A DNA stretch of 64,000 nt from Membranipora membranacea. Its lineage: Eukaryota; Bryozoa; Gymnolaemata; Cheilostomatida; Membraniporidae. The stretch's first letter is position 1; the number at the start of each line of letters is the position of its first letter. The stretch is taken from NCBI GenBank assembly GCA_914767715.1, contig OU612073.1:7812001-7876000 (forward strand), in the 5' to 3' direction. Both the position numbers and the translations under genes were made by a program. Positions 47,668-61,100 of the stretch are shown piece by piece. Below the pieces are notes generated by a model, which did not search any database, was not told the DNA's origin, and saw nothing but the letters and a program-made list of their open reading frames with translations.

Positions 47668-50589
47668 CTTTTGCTAACCATCCTTTCCTCAAAGATTATC
47701 AACACTCAGGCTCGCTCAGCACGCTCAGCACTTGTAATTGTAAATCAAGACGGCGACTGAATTACTGCTCAGAAGTTCTACGGGAACTTTTTGTTCGTTA
47801 CATTCCATCATCACACACTGCCCAACCATTGATTTGGCTGATATGCGAAGTCGATACTAGCAGAAAAAGTACACTTAAACTGTGCCTTTCTTTTCTCTCT
47901 TGGCAGCACCTCAGAGATACCCCTGGGCTTTTATTTTGGTTAATACTGGTCCTTGCGACTTGTTTAGACAAGGCCTAAACTCTTAACCAATTTCAATTCA
48001 CATCAGTTACAAACCCAGCTGGATTCCCCTCGTGTCACAATAGTCAAATCAACAAACATCCAGGTAGATACTAAATTGTACAGTTGTTGCAGCAGCAGCA
48101 GCAGCAGCGTCGCTGTTTTGCCCATCCCATGTAATAAGACAGGACTAACAGGTACATTTGATTTTGTGCGACTGGAGGAAAGCAATTTTTTTGCATGCAC
48201 CTATAAAGTGTACGAAAGTTTTTTTATGATATTTTAATCACCAGCCAAATTATAACCATCTTTTTTTGCAATATATTCTACGATAGTTGATGTCTTAGTT
48301 TGTGATTCATGGAAAACGGTAATCCAACCATTTCTATTATTTGCAACTTGTTCCGGTACTCATTCTTACAGCCTTCGAAGTGTTCAAAGCTGCAATTTGA
48401 AAAAATTCAGTTACATGACATCAGATAAGATGCAATGTGTTCAGCTTCAGCCCATCCAAGACTACTTCCCGCGCCTGAAGTTATGGAGCAGTACCCTACC
48501 TCAAGTGGTAGATATGTTCGTTATTTTCATTCAGTATTGAAATAGAGGCTAGGCTAGGCACAACAAATATTGCGTGCCAAAATATCACATAGACTCTTTC
48601 TGAAGGTGAAATTGTTATGCTCAGTATTCAAGCAATCACCCTTGAATGAGATTTGATACCATTGATACAGAATGCATAATGCACCGCTAGAGATTCACAA
48701 TGAGCACCATGTCTGTCACGGCATACCTGGAACACCTGCATACACACAACAAAAACCGTTATGTAAATTATTCAAAATCACACGTTGTGCTGTATTATGT
48801 TTTCGACCAGAATGTTGAGAAAAATGCGCATGACACAAAGTCAGAAGAACTGTGACTGATATGACTGGTTCATTAGTCTTTTACCAAAGATAAAACGCCC
48901 TTGGGATTACATGAAATGTCGAAAGCTGGTATGTTTACGCAACAGGCCTACATTTCTTTCTTTGAACACGGAATGGCATCACGCTGGTTCCCGATACAAC
49001 ACCAATCCATTGTGCGATCAACCAGGTTGTGCAATTGAGTTCCATAGTTTCTTATGGTACCAGCTGAATTTATATGGTCACGGCCATTGATTAGAATTTA
49101 TAATAATATATCAGTGGTAACTGCTATTACATTATGTGGCAATTCACAAATTTCTAAATATTATTGTATTTCCATTTGTTGTATGTTTTGGTTTCATGTT
49201 TCAAGTGATGGGAGAGTGGGCGGCTGAGTAGATGCAGTAGAGTGTAGCGTAGAATAGAACACTATTATCTGTGCAAGATAAGTTCTCAAAAGAATCAATA
49301 CTAATCTCCCAATAAAAGTCCCAGCATTCATACGACCTAATTTTAGACATGGATAACAGTTTTAGCCTCTCAGACTTTAAAGAATGTCCAGTGTTGGCCA
49401 TCGTTACGCCCCAGGGCTAGTATTATGCATTTGGATCAATAATAATAGCAGTTCAGTTGTCATGAAAATGTAAACTTAGAATTTGAAGATCAGTAATAAC
49501 TCGGTCAGCCTCAATTATTATTGAAATTATGACATGACGGCTCCGCAACCAGGGTGCCATCTTTTTATTTCAGCAGGGCAGCAGGTCCTTATAGCCTACC
49601 ATTATCATGTAAGATGCGCCAACACTATTCCAGCCAGTATATAATGGAGTCTGATTGAAGAGAAACCGTAGTGAAAACCTCCTTACAAGAAAGCAAACTG
49701 ACAGGCCAACAAATTGAGAGGGCCACAGACAAATCACAAGTATTTTGCGATGGTGTAAAGAATTAGAGCAGAAAAGAGCAGTGACTAAGGACTAAGAATC
49801 AGCAAGAAATATCCAGATGTCTAGTGAAGTAGCAGTGTATGTTCGTCAGAATCAACATTAATTTAAAACCTATGATCAACAAACGGATGTCAATAATCTC
49901 TAACTAATTGCACGAATCAATAGATGCTGAAGATGACCTTGTTGTAAGGTGTCTCGAGAACACAGACCGTGGGCCAATGCTGGCATTCTACCGTTCAAGT
50001 GGCAAGGATGCAAAGATATTGAATGAATTGCGGGAGGCCATTTGAGGAAATCTTTTCTTTACAGACTTCCATTTACATAACACAAACTTTTGAAGCCTGT
50101 GTCCCATATTAAACAAGGCGCATAGCAACGATACGCAAGCAGCAGCATATAGGGAGCGCAGCAGCTTGTTAGTTAGGAATTTTCCATCTACACTATACAA
50201 TGTATATCCCTTGAGCGCCTTACACTATATCAATAACTGCCTGGCATCATGCCAAGCCAAAGCTGCTCAGCGGAGCTGGCACTTAGCCAACATGACGTAG
50301 TGTCTGAATTGGAATTAATTTGTATCGATCAAAAAATTTTAAAATATTGGCTGAACGCAAACATTGTCAACTGTCAAGTCTTTCACTAAACTAGCATCTA
50401 TTGCTGATGCCAAATTTTCAACTTAATTAAATTTCAAATCATTTTTGCAGATTTCAGGTAGTTTTATCGGTTATAACTGTATGGTATTGCTGCTAATACT
50501 GCCATTCAATACGGCGTTTATCTATAAGCATTAGGAGTTGTTTATATGGGTTATAGTAAAGAGTGCTGCCTTCGTAGTAATATTAATGA

Positions 50590-50760
50590 CCTAATATCGG
50601 CAGCAGACAGAGCGATAGTAACAGATCAAAACATTTCACAATAGGCCGAACTACAATCAAACTGACTTTTACACAAGCATCTCATAGACTCATAGCAACA
50701 CTGATCAGTATTGCAGCAAGTTTCTCAACAACAGCATCAAGACAATAGCATCTCTTCATA
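50590..50760 (+). other. possible non-coding first exon of the 55-kb gene
   Basis: A CA-rich non-coding stretch ends in a strong donor (CATAG|GTAAGT). The next good plus-strand acceptor with a gene behind it is at 55147-55148. The link between the two is inferred. Confidence 0.2.
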
Positions 50761-51950
50761 GGTAAGTTTATTTCTTGATAGCTATTGTTAGTGACCTTCG
50801 AAAGCTATTGAAGCTACTATTTCTTGTCAACAGAACTACTAGATCACCTAGGACTGATTAAACAAAAGAGTCTAGGCTAGGTGTGTTTGCTTCAACAAGT
50901 CATAGACTTGTTAGTTTAACTCTACTGCCACTTTGAGACAGTGTTTTGATGCCATCCAGGTATCACTCAATCCATGGCATATCAAGTTTGTCATCACCGA
51001 GTAAGGACAATGTATTTATAATCTTTGGTAAGGATACATTCTTACTTTATGATATCAAAGAGGAAGCAATGTATTATGTAACAGTTTTATAGCTTTGTTG
51101 TCTGTTCACATGAAAACTCAGTGTACTTTTATTACTTGTAAAGTAGGAGATCACAGGATAATACACTGGACAGTAGTTCATATGAAATTGAATTACTGGG
51201 ATTATGTCTTCCTATGGTTTATGCACTACAGTTGCAGCCGTGTGTCAATGTAAATTTGGCAGTTACTTCAGCATGCAAGTGTAACACCAAAATGGAGGTT
51301 GTCGAGATTTCCCTGTCTACTGTATTTCGATAGCTGCAGTGCAGGCAGCATTCAGTGCAGCCAAACTTTGTTGCAACTTTGCAGCGAGACACATTAATTC
51401 TCTTGGCACTAGTGTTGGTTTTGGCTGTCATTGTCACAATAATTATGTTGGTGGTCGAACACCAGTTCTCGCTACCTTGCTAGCCTTGGCAAAACAATCT
51501 TCATCGCCATTACAATAACTGAATCAAGAATTAATCTACTAATCACACTATTGTCAAGTCTTTAGAAGCTATTGAACACTGAGCAGATAGGAATGCATTT
51601 AAAACAATGCTAAGACCCATAAAGGGCTTTGGTTTTGTCAATGCCTTGAATAGCAAGTATAGCTTTGCACTGGTTGCCCTCATCAAGCTAACGGCGAATA
51701 TGGTATCGGTTCAAATCTGTGCCTATTGATATTTTGTCAATACACCTTGTTTGGAAATTGGATATAGAATGATTGCCAACTCATTGATTTCAGGGTTTGT
51801 TTTTGATCTCAGTAGCACATGATTTGGTTACGTACATTGATTACATTGTGAGGCTCTGTTTAGGTTATCATTCTGGTACACCGGAGCAGAGTTCCGCCCC
51901 CTATTTAATGTTTCTTTCGCCTAAATGTTCAATGTCTGCATTAAGTAGGG

Positions 51951-52294
51951 TGTTTGTTCAAATTTAGAAAACCTCTGTCGCGCTTTTTTAAGGTCTATTT
52001 GGTAAAGGGATTCTCATACATTATAAACGCAACTGGCAAAATCAGCTGCTAGCAAGGAGTAACTCCTTGCTGCTAGTAGGGAATTAGATACAAAAAATCA
52101 CTCTAGCTCACATCTAGAACATTAACTAGGATGATGTGTTTAAATTAAGAAGCCCTCTGCCACTCTTTTTACGATCTTTTAGGTATAGGTATTCTCATAC
52201 ATTATTAACGCAACTGGCAAAAGCAGCTGCTAGCAAGGAGTAACTCCTTGCTGCTAGTAGGTAGGGAATTAGATATAAAAAATCACTCTAGCTT
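51951..52294. repeat. tandem duplication (period about 183 bp) with hairpin core
   Basis: The two copies share CATTAT.AACGCAACTGGCAAAA, AGCTGCTAGCAAGGAGTAAC and ATCACTCTAGCT. In each, AGCAAGGAGT is complemented after a single base (52051-52071 and 52232-52252). Confidence 0.85.
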
Positions 52295-52418
52295 GTTGGT
52301 TGGATATTGATGTTTCTCATAATCTGCAGTCCATGCACTGGTTCTTGGGGTTGATCACACCTAGTCTAGTGATGCTTAATTATTATCATGGATAAATTTA
52401 TAGGGCAATGAGCTTCTT

Positions 52419-52668
52419 ACACTGGTTTATGATTTGTTATGACCATCTCTTGAAACCGCTGCCGTGTGGCCGTGACCCTGAGCGCCAACAAAGTTTACAA
52501 GTTCAAGCCTAGAAAAGCTTGGGAAAAGCTGCCTCAACTAAATACACTGGTTTATGATTTGTTATGACCATCTCTTAAATCGCTACCGTGTGGCTGTGAC
52601 CCTGAGCGCCATCATAGTAAAATAGTTCAAACTTTCCAGGTTTTACTAAAGCTGTCTCAACCGAATAC
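52419..52668. repeat. 125-bp tandem duplication, two copies
   Basis: Copies begin ACACTGGTTTATGATTTG at 52419 and 52544. The first 80 bp are about 90% identical and the rest is more diverged. Confidence 0.88.
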
Positions 52669-55148
52669 AATTTGTAGTTGGCGCTACAAAAAAGAACATG
52701 AGGCGGCCCCGCAACACTTGGAGATCTAATTTCATACTATTTTCGTTCAGTCAGCTTATTGGTCAACAAAACTCAATGAAAGTGCAATGGAACCCATTCA
52801 TATCGCTGCCGGATGTTTGCTTTGTATAAATATATCATACAACTTTATAAGTGCCATATTATGCAGTGGAAATTTCCATAATTAACATCCAATATTGGCC
52901 AAATCTGCAACGCAGCAACAGTGCATAGACATCTCTATTTGCGCTTTATGATTCGAGCAGATTTCTTCCTTGTTATTATTCTCAGACTATTATAAAGCAA
53001 GAAACGATTCTCTGTTTACTTTCACATTAGCCTACTTCTAGCATCATTGAAATTTATGCATAACTCGAAGAGCGATTAACAGCTATTGCTACTTTTTCAT
53101 ACAACTCCTGCATACGGTGATTGTTTCATATTCTGTTTTCAGTGGTTGTGAGTATGAAATAAGCAGTTATCTATAATCCTAGTTTGAATATCTCTGCTTT
53201 CGATCAATTTTTTTGCAGACGGTAGCGCAAGTAGAATTTGCCTCTTGCTATCTCTCGTATAACAACAGGAAAGACAAGGTTGAAACAGAAAACCCATCAG
53301 CTTACTTTGGCAAAACAAATGGCATGAGCTGATCATGCGGTCCTCTTAGAGAGTAGATGTTCTTGTTTATCACCAATGTTTCCAGAATAAATATTCTTAG
53401 AGTAACCTCAGGACAACGGTATCCAGGTTCAAAACTAAACATTCCAGCCGAGGGTTCCAGTTATTACGCGGCCAATGACATCTCAATGATTTGTAATTAC
53501 AATAACATGAGTGCCTCATCAAAATTCATTAGTGTGTCAAGATTTGGATACAACTGGAAAATGTAGATTGAAAAATATTATTTTATAGCCTACTTACGTC
53601 AGCACTTTCGACTGAGGCAAAAAATTCATCCGGACGACCATATGTCGTCACAGCATGTACCTTTCCCCAATCTATCTGCATGTTTAGTAGAGGACTGGTA
53701 CCTAAGTACCTACACTCTTGCAATATGCTACATATCCAATTGGTCGAAATCAGCTGAAGCAAGAAAGTTCACACTCAAGTACTGTGTGTGAAAAAACTAT
53801 TTTCAGTCAGCTTGGGTGGGGATTTCAATTTTTTGATGGCGTAGAATATAAAAAGCTATTTTTAGTGGCAACGCGCGAGATTAGGACTGAAGCTTTTGAC
53901 CAATAGAGTTGAAGTCGAACAAGGAACACATTTTGCAGCCTCTTTCAACTGTTTATACCAAATATAATATTTACATTTATTTCTTGCGTTTTGTCATGTC
54001 TTTTCGTGAGAATATCTTTTCCTGAGAATTCGAATTTGTAGAAGTAGAACACTTTTTGTCAGGTAATAACAGTTTGGGAGGAGAAACAGATGTCCTGAAA
54101 ATCCTTTCCTTGTTTATCTTCTGCTATCTTGTTTTCTGTTTTCTATCAGTTTTTGTTGTTGTCAGCTATGACATTATTTGGCAGGCTATGGGCAGTATTT
54201 GGCAACATCCATGATTCAGGCCTGATTCCGCCTGTTGTGTTTGAAACACTGTTGACAATCCTAAATACGTTACATAAGTTTTGTTATGGGGATAAGCCTG
54301 TTTTCACCCGAAATGGTGTATTTATATCTCAACTTGCAAACTGTGTAAATAGTTATTCATAGATCGGAGCTGAGTTCTTAGCAGCTTGAAGTTATGTTGG
54401 GTGGAGTAACCACACCCCCTACCAGATCTTTAATAACTGCAAATCAGAGATAATGATCCTACCGTAAAAACTGCCTATATTTATCGTCTTCAATTCAGTA
54501 TCTTCGGTGTTATTGCCCTCAAAGTGTTCTAGCCTGAGAAACAACGCATTACGTCTTAACTTGGTCAGTAATTATATGCAACAGGATGTTTTTCTTAGAT
54601 TAGGAACTTGGGTTATGACTCTTTTGAAATGCCACATTTTGTGTAAATCGTGCATTCATTCAGCGCTGTTCGATTATAGTGTAAAGGCGCGTACTTAATA
54701 GGGTGCGAGTGCTAGTGCCATCCATTCCTAGTACAATAAGTGTTAGTAGCTTCAAGAAAACATTTTGGATTTCTACTATATAATCATAAAAGTAACACAC
54801 TTATCGTCCGCAGTTGATCAACAGTGTCTTAACACATTGAGGTAATTCTAGCTTTTTATCTCTATATACTTCGAGACATTATGCAGAGGTTGCAGTAGAA
54901 TTTTTCTTGTCTTGTTGAGTTCGTCCTTGGTTCTTCTTACCTTCTTTCATACACCTGTTCCTTTGGATGCTTGACAAAGTAGCAAGGGAGCCTTTTCAGT
55001 GTTAGAACTTTTTCTCCTTATTACCTTACACTGTAAACATCAAGACTCGCGGTGCAATGGAATGGTATGGATTGCCACAACTTTTGGTTTTAACCAATGC
55101 AACAAACTGCCATTCAATATTAACATGTCATTCCATTTATTTTTCAGG

Positions 55149-55260
55149 ACCATATTGAGGATTAAAAGCTAAAAATAACCGGAAGGATATCGAGGCCACG
55201 AACCGTCAAGGTTACAGATCTGACTTTACAATAATTCTCTGACTATATACATACGGAATC
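55149..55260 (+). other. 5' UTR part of the exon carrying the Ser-rich gene
   Basis: TTTATTTTTCAG at 55137-55148 is a strong acceptor, so transcription of the 272-residue gene probably starts in an upstream non-coding exon. Confidence 0.5.
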
Positions 55261-56079
55261 ATGAATTTTCCATCGGCAATACAAGGACATATGCCCTTTG
55301 TGGACAAATACAAACAAGAACAAATAAAGAGAGTGATCGATAAGCATCGGTCACGGCATCACAGCGGACCAGACCATCGTTCATCCAAAGATAGATCTGC
55401 CAAACACAAGAACACCCATTCCATGCCTATCTTATGGCAGAGCGTGTACACAGGCCAGAAGCCACGATTCATCTCGATGTCAGCGTTGGATGACAGCAGA
55501 GTAGGCCTCAGCACTTATCACAAACACTCACCTCTCACTCAGAAATCTTCCTCGTCTTCGGATAAAGAGAGCAGTAAGAACAGTAAACACTCGTTACTCT
55601 CATCGTTAAAGAAACTCTTTTCTGGCAAGAGAGACGAATCTGGTGCAAGCGCCTCGAAGCAGCCAACATCTGGTGCTATAGTACATGGAAACTATTCGCG
55701 TTCTTACAGCGCACCCGCAGGGGGCTGCAGTAAAAAGCTTAGCAAAAAACCTGCTTCGGACAATGACCTGGCAATGAGTGGGGTAAGAAGCCCTAAGCGA
55801 CAGCGTATGAGGACAGTGTCCAATATCAGCGGCGTGATGGAAACCATTGAAGAAGTCAGCGAGATTATGGCATCAACTGATAGACTTAGTGATTCAGATG
55901 ACTCTCTCGAGGGCGATTACAGCTCTTCGTCAGCGATTACGCATCGCAGCGTAGAAAGTGCCCCTGAACTCAGCTCAACAAATCTTTTCTATAGCTGTAG
56001 CAATCTCAGTAACTTTTCAGACTCATCTTCCAGTCATCACGGCAGCAATGACCTGGTGCATCAAGTCTGTGTTGCCTGA
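55261..56079 (+). CDS. single-coding-exon Ser-rich basic protein, 272 residues, unknown function
   Basis: The uninterrupted frame runs from ATG at 55261 (MNFPSAIQGH) to TGA at 56077-56079. Codon use is even and not repeat-like, and the frame is far longer than chance here. The protein is hydrophilic: a Lys/Arg/His-rich first 70 residues (RVIDKHRSRHHSG), a segment QSVYTGQKPRFISMSALDD that looks like a conserved short motif, a Ser/Lys-rich part with LLSSLKKLFSGKRDE, a basic SPKRQRMR stretch that could be a nuclear signal, then a Ser/Asp/Glu-rich tail ending HQVCVA. There is no membrane segment or known domain. The motif-poor layout suggests a disordered, phosphorylated regulator. I do not recognise the family. 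Confidence 0.8.
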   Translation: MNFPSAIQGHMPFVDKYKQEQIKRVIDKHRSRHHSGPDHRSSKDRSAKHKNTHSMPILWQSVYTGQKPRFISMSALDDSRVGLSTYHKHSPLTQKSSSSSDKESSKNSKHSLLSSLKKLFSGKRDESGASASKQPTSGAIVHGNYSRSYSAPAGGCSKKLSKKPASDNDLAMSGVRSPKRQRMRTVSNISGVMETIEEVSEIMASTDRLSDSDDSLEGDYSSSSAITHRSVESAPELSSTNLFYSCSNLSNFSDSSSSHHGSNDLVHQVCVA

Positions 56080-56227
56080 CCTTCGCTTCATTGGCATAAC
56101 TGTACAATTATCACTACACTATGCTGCCAATTTGTAAATTAATACTCTGACATTGATTTGTAATGTAATTTTTAACATTGCTCAACATGAACAACAGTAC
56201 CTTTTTTTGTGAATAATGAAATTTGTT

Positions 56228-56233
56228 ATTAAA
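56228..56233 (+). terminator. candidate polyadenylation signal (ATTAAA)
   Basis: The common variant ATTAAA lies about 150 nt after the stop of the Ser-rich gene. Confidence 0.35.
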
Positions 56234-57463
56234 GTGGCCTCCCAATTATGTTGAGCTATGATTATGATACTTGCTTGTAAATATTTTTTTTTGTAAAAAC
56301 TAATGTATTTCCCTCATGTTTTTAAACAGCTGAACTTGTTACACTTCATTGTTACCCGCTTGAGAGCTCAGAATACAAAGTTACTCATGAATGATAAATC
56401 TTTACCATTAATTTGTACTAATTGCTTAGCTTAGGGGCAGAACATCAATTGATTCAGTTCAATCATATCAAATATGACCCACATCCCACTCAATTAAGAA
56501 ATTTGACCACAATCTCAAAGATAGACATGGATAAAGAGCTAAGGCTGAACCTCAGCCCCTCTTGAGTCACTACATATTGTTTTCTTCGATTCTTCTGAAC
56601 AATTTCACTAAATTTTAAGTCTCTTTATCCAGCAACAAATGAGAGCTGAATCATACAGCTCCCTCAGCCCTCCCTGATCACTGTTTTCTACTACCGCGAT
56701 TTCATCAATCGACGCAGCGATTTTTATTATCTATATGCTCGATGAAAAGAAACAAGCGAGGTCATCCCATCTATGTCAAAAGATCTACATTTAGCTTACA
56801 GACAAAGTCCAATTTGCTAGTCGATCTAAGAGTACACAAACTGAATTGATTAGATCCAAATGTAATGTATTACAAATGATTCGCATTGCATTACTCAGCC
56901 CAGCATGGTGCAAGCTTCGAGGCTAGTTTTGGGTTCATGCTGCTCATGACTCTAATTGCTAGAGTTGACTTCAAATACGATTGAGAATAGGGAGCTGCAA
57001 ATTGTTACTTATCCCAACCCATTGTCTTTTGTATAATTATATAATCAGCTTATGCTAAATATATACATGGCTAATTGAGGGGTATATGGTTATGTCACTC
57101 TTGTGTGGCCCTAATTTTTTCTCCATGCTAAGATTTTTCTTACACATTATGATAATGAATGCAGGAGTAAGCACACAATGAGAATGCTAACTTCCTCTTT
57201 CCCTACTGCACAAAAAATTATGATCAAGTTGAAGCCAAACTGCTGGTGGATGACAACTCCAATAATGATGGACAAAATGTTATATCAATGAATTCCCTAT
57301 ATAGAGAGAAAGATTTTTTGCAATATTATACGAGACATGTAATATGTATGTTAGTCAAGTAGAATCGGCTGACAGAAACAACAACTGCTCCATGCAGAGG
57401 ATATTATCTAAATAACCAAATGGGTAGCTTCCGCCATGCCACAGGACAGCCGAATAGGGGTCT

Positions 57464-58160
57464 CTACAATTGAGAACTGCCAAAACCCTCAGTGAGTGAG
57501 CTTGACCTACTAAGATCACCTTCTCAAATCGCTCACTCATTGATGGAGCTATATACATTCTGAATGAGCGATTTGGGAACGACTTCGTCTAATTGTAAGA
57601 CTAAGTAGCAAGTTTCTTTAAAAAGCTTCGCTCGTTCTTATAGAAAGACCACACTGGATTTAAGCATCACAAATTTTCATGTGTTAGTTTCCTCCTAGTC
57701 TCCATCATTTACACCCAGTTTAATTTCTGTTTACTTGTAGGAAACGGTCATAGGCTGATGAAGTATCACGGAAAATTAAAACTAAGATATCCACTTGTGC
57801 AATGCTTTATTGCTACAATTGAGAACTACCAAAACCCTCAGTGAGTGAGCTTGACCTACTAAGATCACCTTCTCAAATCGCTCACTCATTGATGGAGCTA
57901 TATACATTCTGAATGAGCGATTTGGGAACGACTTCGTCTAATTGTAAGACTAAGTAGCAAGTTTCTTTAAAAAGCTTCGCTCGTTCTTATAGAAAGACCA
58001 CACTGGATTTAAGCATCACAAAATTTCATGTGTTAGCTTCCTCTAGTCTTCATCATTCACACCCAGTTTAATTTCTGTTTACTTGTAGGAAACGGTCATA
58101 AGCTGATGAAGTATCACGGAAAATTAAAACTAAGATATCCACTTGTGCAGTGCTTTATTG
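57464..58160. repeat. 349-bp tandem duplication, nearly identical copies
   Basis: Copies run 57464-57812 and 57813-58160 and differ at only a handful of positions. Each contains AAATCGCTCACTCATT and its near complement AATGAGCGATTTGG around GCTATATACATTC. The first half is shared with 15820-15980. Confidence 0.95.
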
Positions 58161-61100
58161 GAGATTAACATTCACAAAATTCATCTCACACTTTGCTCAA
58201 ATGTTTACACCGCATAAAAATACCAGTGTTCTGAGAAAATTGCGAGTAATCACAGGAAGTTATCACCACTGTATAAATGAGCAGACAACTAACATTTGAA
58301 CATCATCCAGTATTTTTGCCACTCTATCCAGCGAGCCCTGAACTCCCTGCTTTATCCTTGTATAAAACCAGGTTATCACTATATATTTGATAAGCAAGTT
58401 TCAAAAAATGTTGTTGGTTGTTGGTGCTGTGGCTTTTTTTTTTGCTGCGGTACTTGTAAAAGATCTCCGAGAGCTATGCAAGCATAATTTTCATTTCGAA
58501 AATGAATCTATAGCTGATTTTTTTATTATTATTCTTGTGATAGAAGAACATAGATGGTGAAACTTGCTTTACTATTACCATGTTTTTTTAATTAGTATTG
58601 TCCCGTTGTGTCGATTTACACCTTAGGTGTTATAGAGGTCACTATGCAAAGTGCGGTGGTCTATATTAAATTTTGTATTCCCTGATTTGTCGTCAGAATT
58701 TTTGGTTTTTCTTTCAGCACTTCCACCTGTCCATTGAAGACTTTTTATAACAGTCAACTGATAGTTTGCTTAAAGTTAGAAAATTAAACCTATCATTTCC
58801 AATTTGAACCATACGATCCTATTAATATCATCATTGTGGAATTACTGTAAATCTGATCATATAATACATACAGCTGATTAATGGCTATATGATGGACACT
58901 TATCCAGCCTTACCGGGCTTTTGAGCGGCTCAAGAAGCTGTTGATCATTTATTTGAAGTGTGATGTATATGTAAACAGGTCCTACAACATTCTGAATGAT
59001 AAAGAGATGGTATTGTTGTTTAAAGTATTACCAGTAGCCTGAAACCAATGAAGGAAGTTCATTGCTGAAACCCTCCTGCTGAAACAGGCAGGTATCCATA
59101 CCTCATCAATGCTGGAGTTGTCAGGACTTAGTTTACAAGGGGACAAAACTCCCTCTCATTATCAAACTGGTATACCAAATTGCATCTCCACCTACTCATT
59201 AATCGCTCCTTGATTTCCTGCACCAAAACCAAAGCTCAACTTGTGGCTTACCACTGTTACAATTTCATCAGAAGTTTCAATTACATTTATTGCAGCCCTG
59301 TTTCTAAGCCAAGGTGACCTGCACCTGCCAGGTAAAGGTGTCCGATCTACCGACAGAATTACGAGCATCTTTTCATACCTCACTTAGCATTTTTAGCTGC
59401 CCTTCTTTCCATCTCATGGATGTCCACATTATTTTCTCAATGAGCTTCCAAGTTTCTTCAACAGCGTGGGTGAAGTCTGAAATGAATTTGAATGTTTTAG
59501 TGTTTATCGCATCCCGTGTTCACATCACATCTGGTAAGAGAAGTTACTGCCATTTTTCATGCGTTACCTAAATTTACCGCCTTGATTTTACTGAGCACGT
59601 AGGTGCTCAACAGGTGCCCCCCAAATCTGAAGTGTTATAATGAAGGAGATAATCCCGCCAGGCCCTGTTTGCTGTCATTTCTGAAAAGGGGTGTCAACAA
59701 GGCCTAAGTTGTGCTGATGAGATGACATGATGATTGTCATGACAGGGTAAAGATGGACTAGATTTTACAAACTAATTACCTAAGTAGGCAATTTTATTTA
59801 GCTCTTTGATGAGACTATGACAACAAAGCCTATGAAAACATAACATTATGAGGGTTTTAATTGAAGAGAGAAACTCAAATCACAATAAGCATGGGTGATG
59901 AAATCAGATAGAGGGAAAAAAGTTAGTTATTTATAACTTTTTGACATTCCAAAATAAATTGTAGGCTAAAATCGTATGTGAGTCAGCTTGTTTGCCCTCC
60001 TTTGTCTGCAGTAAAAAGGGCAGGATTCAGGGCAATATATAAACTGGGTATGGCAGGCATAACAAGCTACCAGCTCATAAAATTGATCCTACAGCTTACT
60101 ATTGATGCTTGAATTTCTTCTAGGTTTCCTCAAATAGATTGGCTTGTGAATCAAGGCACAAAAGGCTGTGGCAAGCAATATCAGGACAAAGCAAAGCATA
60201 GAAACTACTTAGCTGGCTCAATAATATGTTTTCCACAGCTATTGATTATCTGACGTCAACAGGATTGATGAGCGCTGTTGTTTTCACGCCCTCATGAAAT
60301 AATGAACTGCAAAAATTTACTATTTTAAGTAAGTTGATTCCATCAAAAAACTATCAACTAAAAGTAAAGTGCTCTGCAAACATACTATGATTTTTGTAAA
60401 GCCAAGTATCAAATGAGTGGCAGACTAAAATTTTTCTCATCATAGGAGTCAAAACTACAAGCTGACCATAAACTGCTTGAAATATTTATTGGCTCAGACG
60501 CATCACCACGCCATATTGGTAAAAATTCGCCAATCTGGAGATTAAATAAAAATAATCCCCAAATTTGTTTTAATCATAATTGGTCGCTGATTATGCTTCA
60601 AGAACAAAGATGGAATCTTTTAGGACCAGGACCCCCTCTCCAAGACACCAGCATCATTTACCACTCCCTAGAAGCTGCTATCCCTTCTTTCAACGCCTTG
60701 CGCATTAATCTATCTTTGTAATCCTACTTGGAGCCCAATGCTCTCTCTATTGATGCAACTGACTACTGATTACTGTACTCTGACATTCTGATTCTCATTC
60801 TGAAGGAAAATCTGCCCATAGATTCTTATTGAAGAAAAAGTATTGCCACATTGGACAATAATCATTAAGTGGAGGGAGATTTTGACTTTCAATAGGTAAG
60901 AAAATTATCACATATCACGTGTGAAACTAGAATTTCTTAGAATATTACCAGCTACACCCTGATTTGATTGTTTGGCTGAGGTAGTATTGGACATGTTGTA
61001 TGTATGTCCTTTCAATCTGTAAATTTTTATCATTTATATTTTGAAGTGAGCAACAAAAAGCATCTTTGCTTCTATATACATCTTTCTCTTATTGATTAAA

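Larger units (their letters stand above)
47668..55148. other. long gene-poor stretch
   Basis: It holds a short CAG run (48085-48109), tandem duplications at 51951-52294 and 52419-52668, and a strong splice donor at 50761 after a non-coding stretch that could be a 5' UTR exon of the gene at 55261. No coding exon is supported. Confidence 0.4.

Noticed and set aside
47610-47978. 122-codon frame on the plus strand
   Set aside because: Begins inside the tRNA-Thr gene and has no domain.
59192-59383. Minus-strand frame with KLSFGFGAGNQGAINE
   Set aside because: No splice partners or known domain; a transposase relic was considered but nothing supports it.
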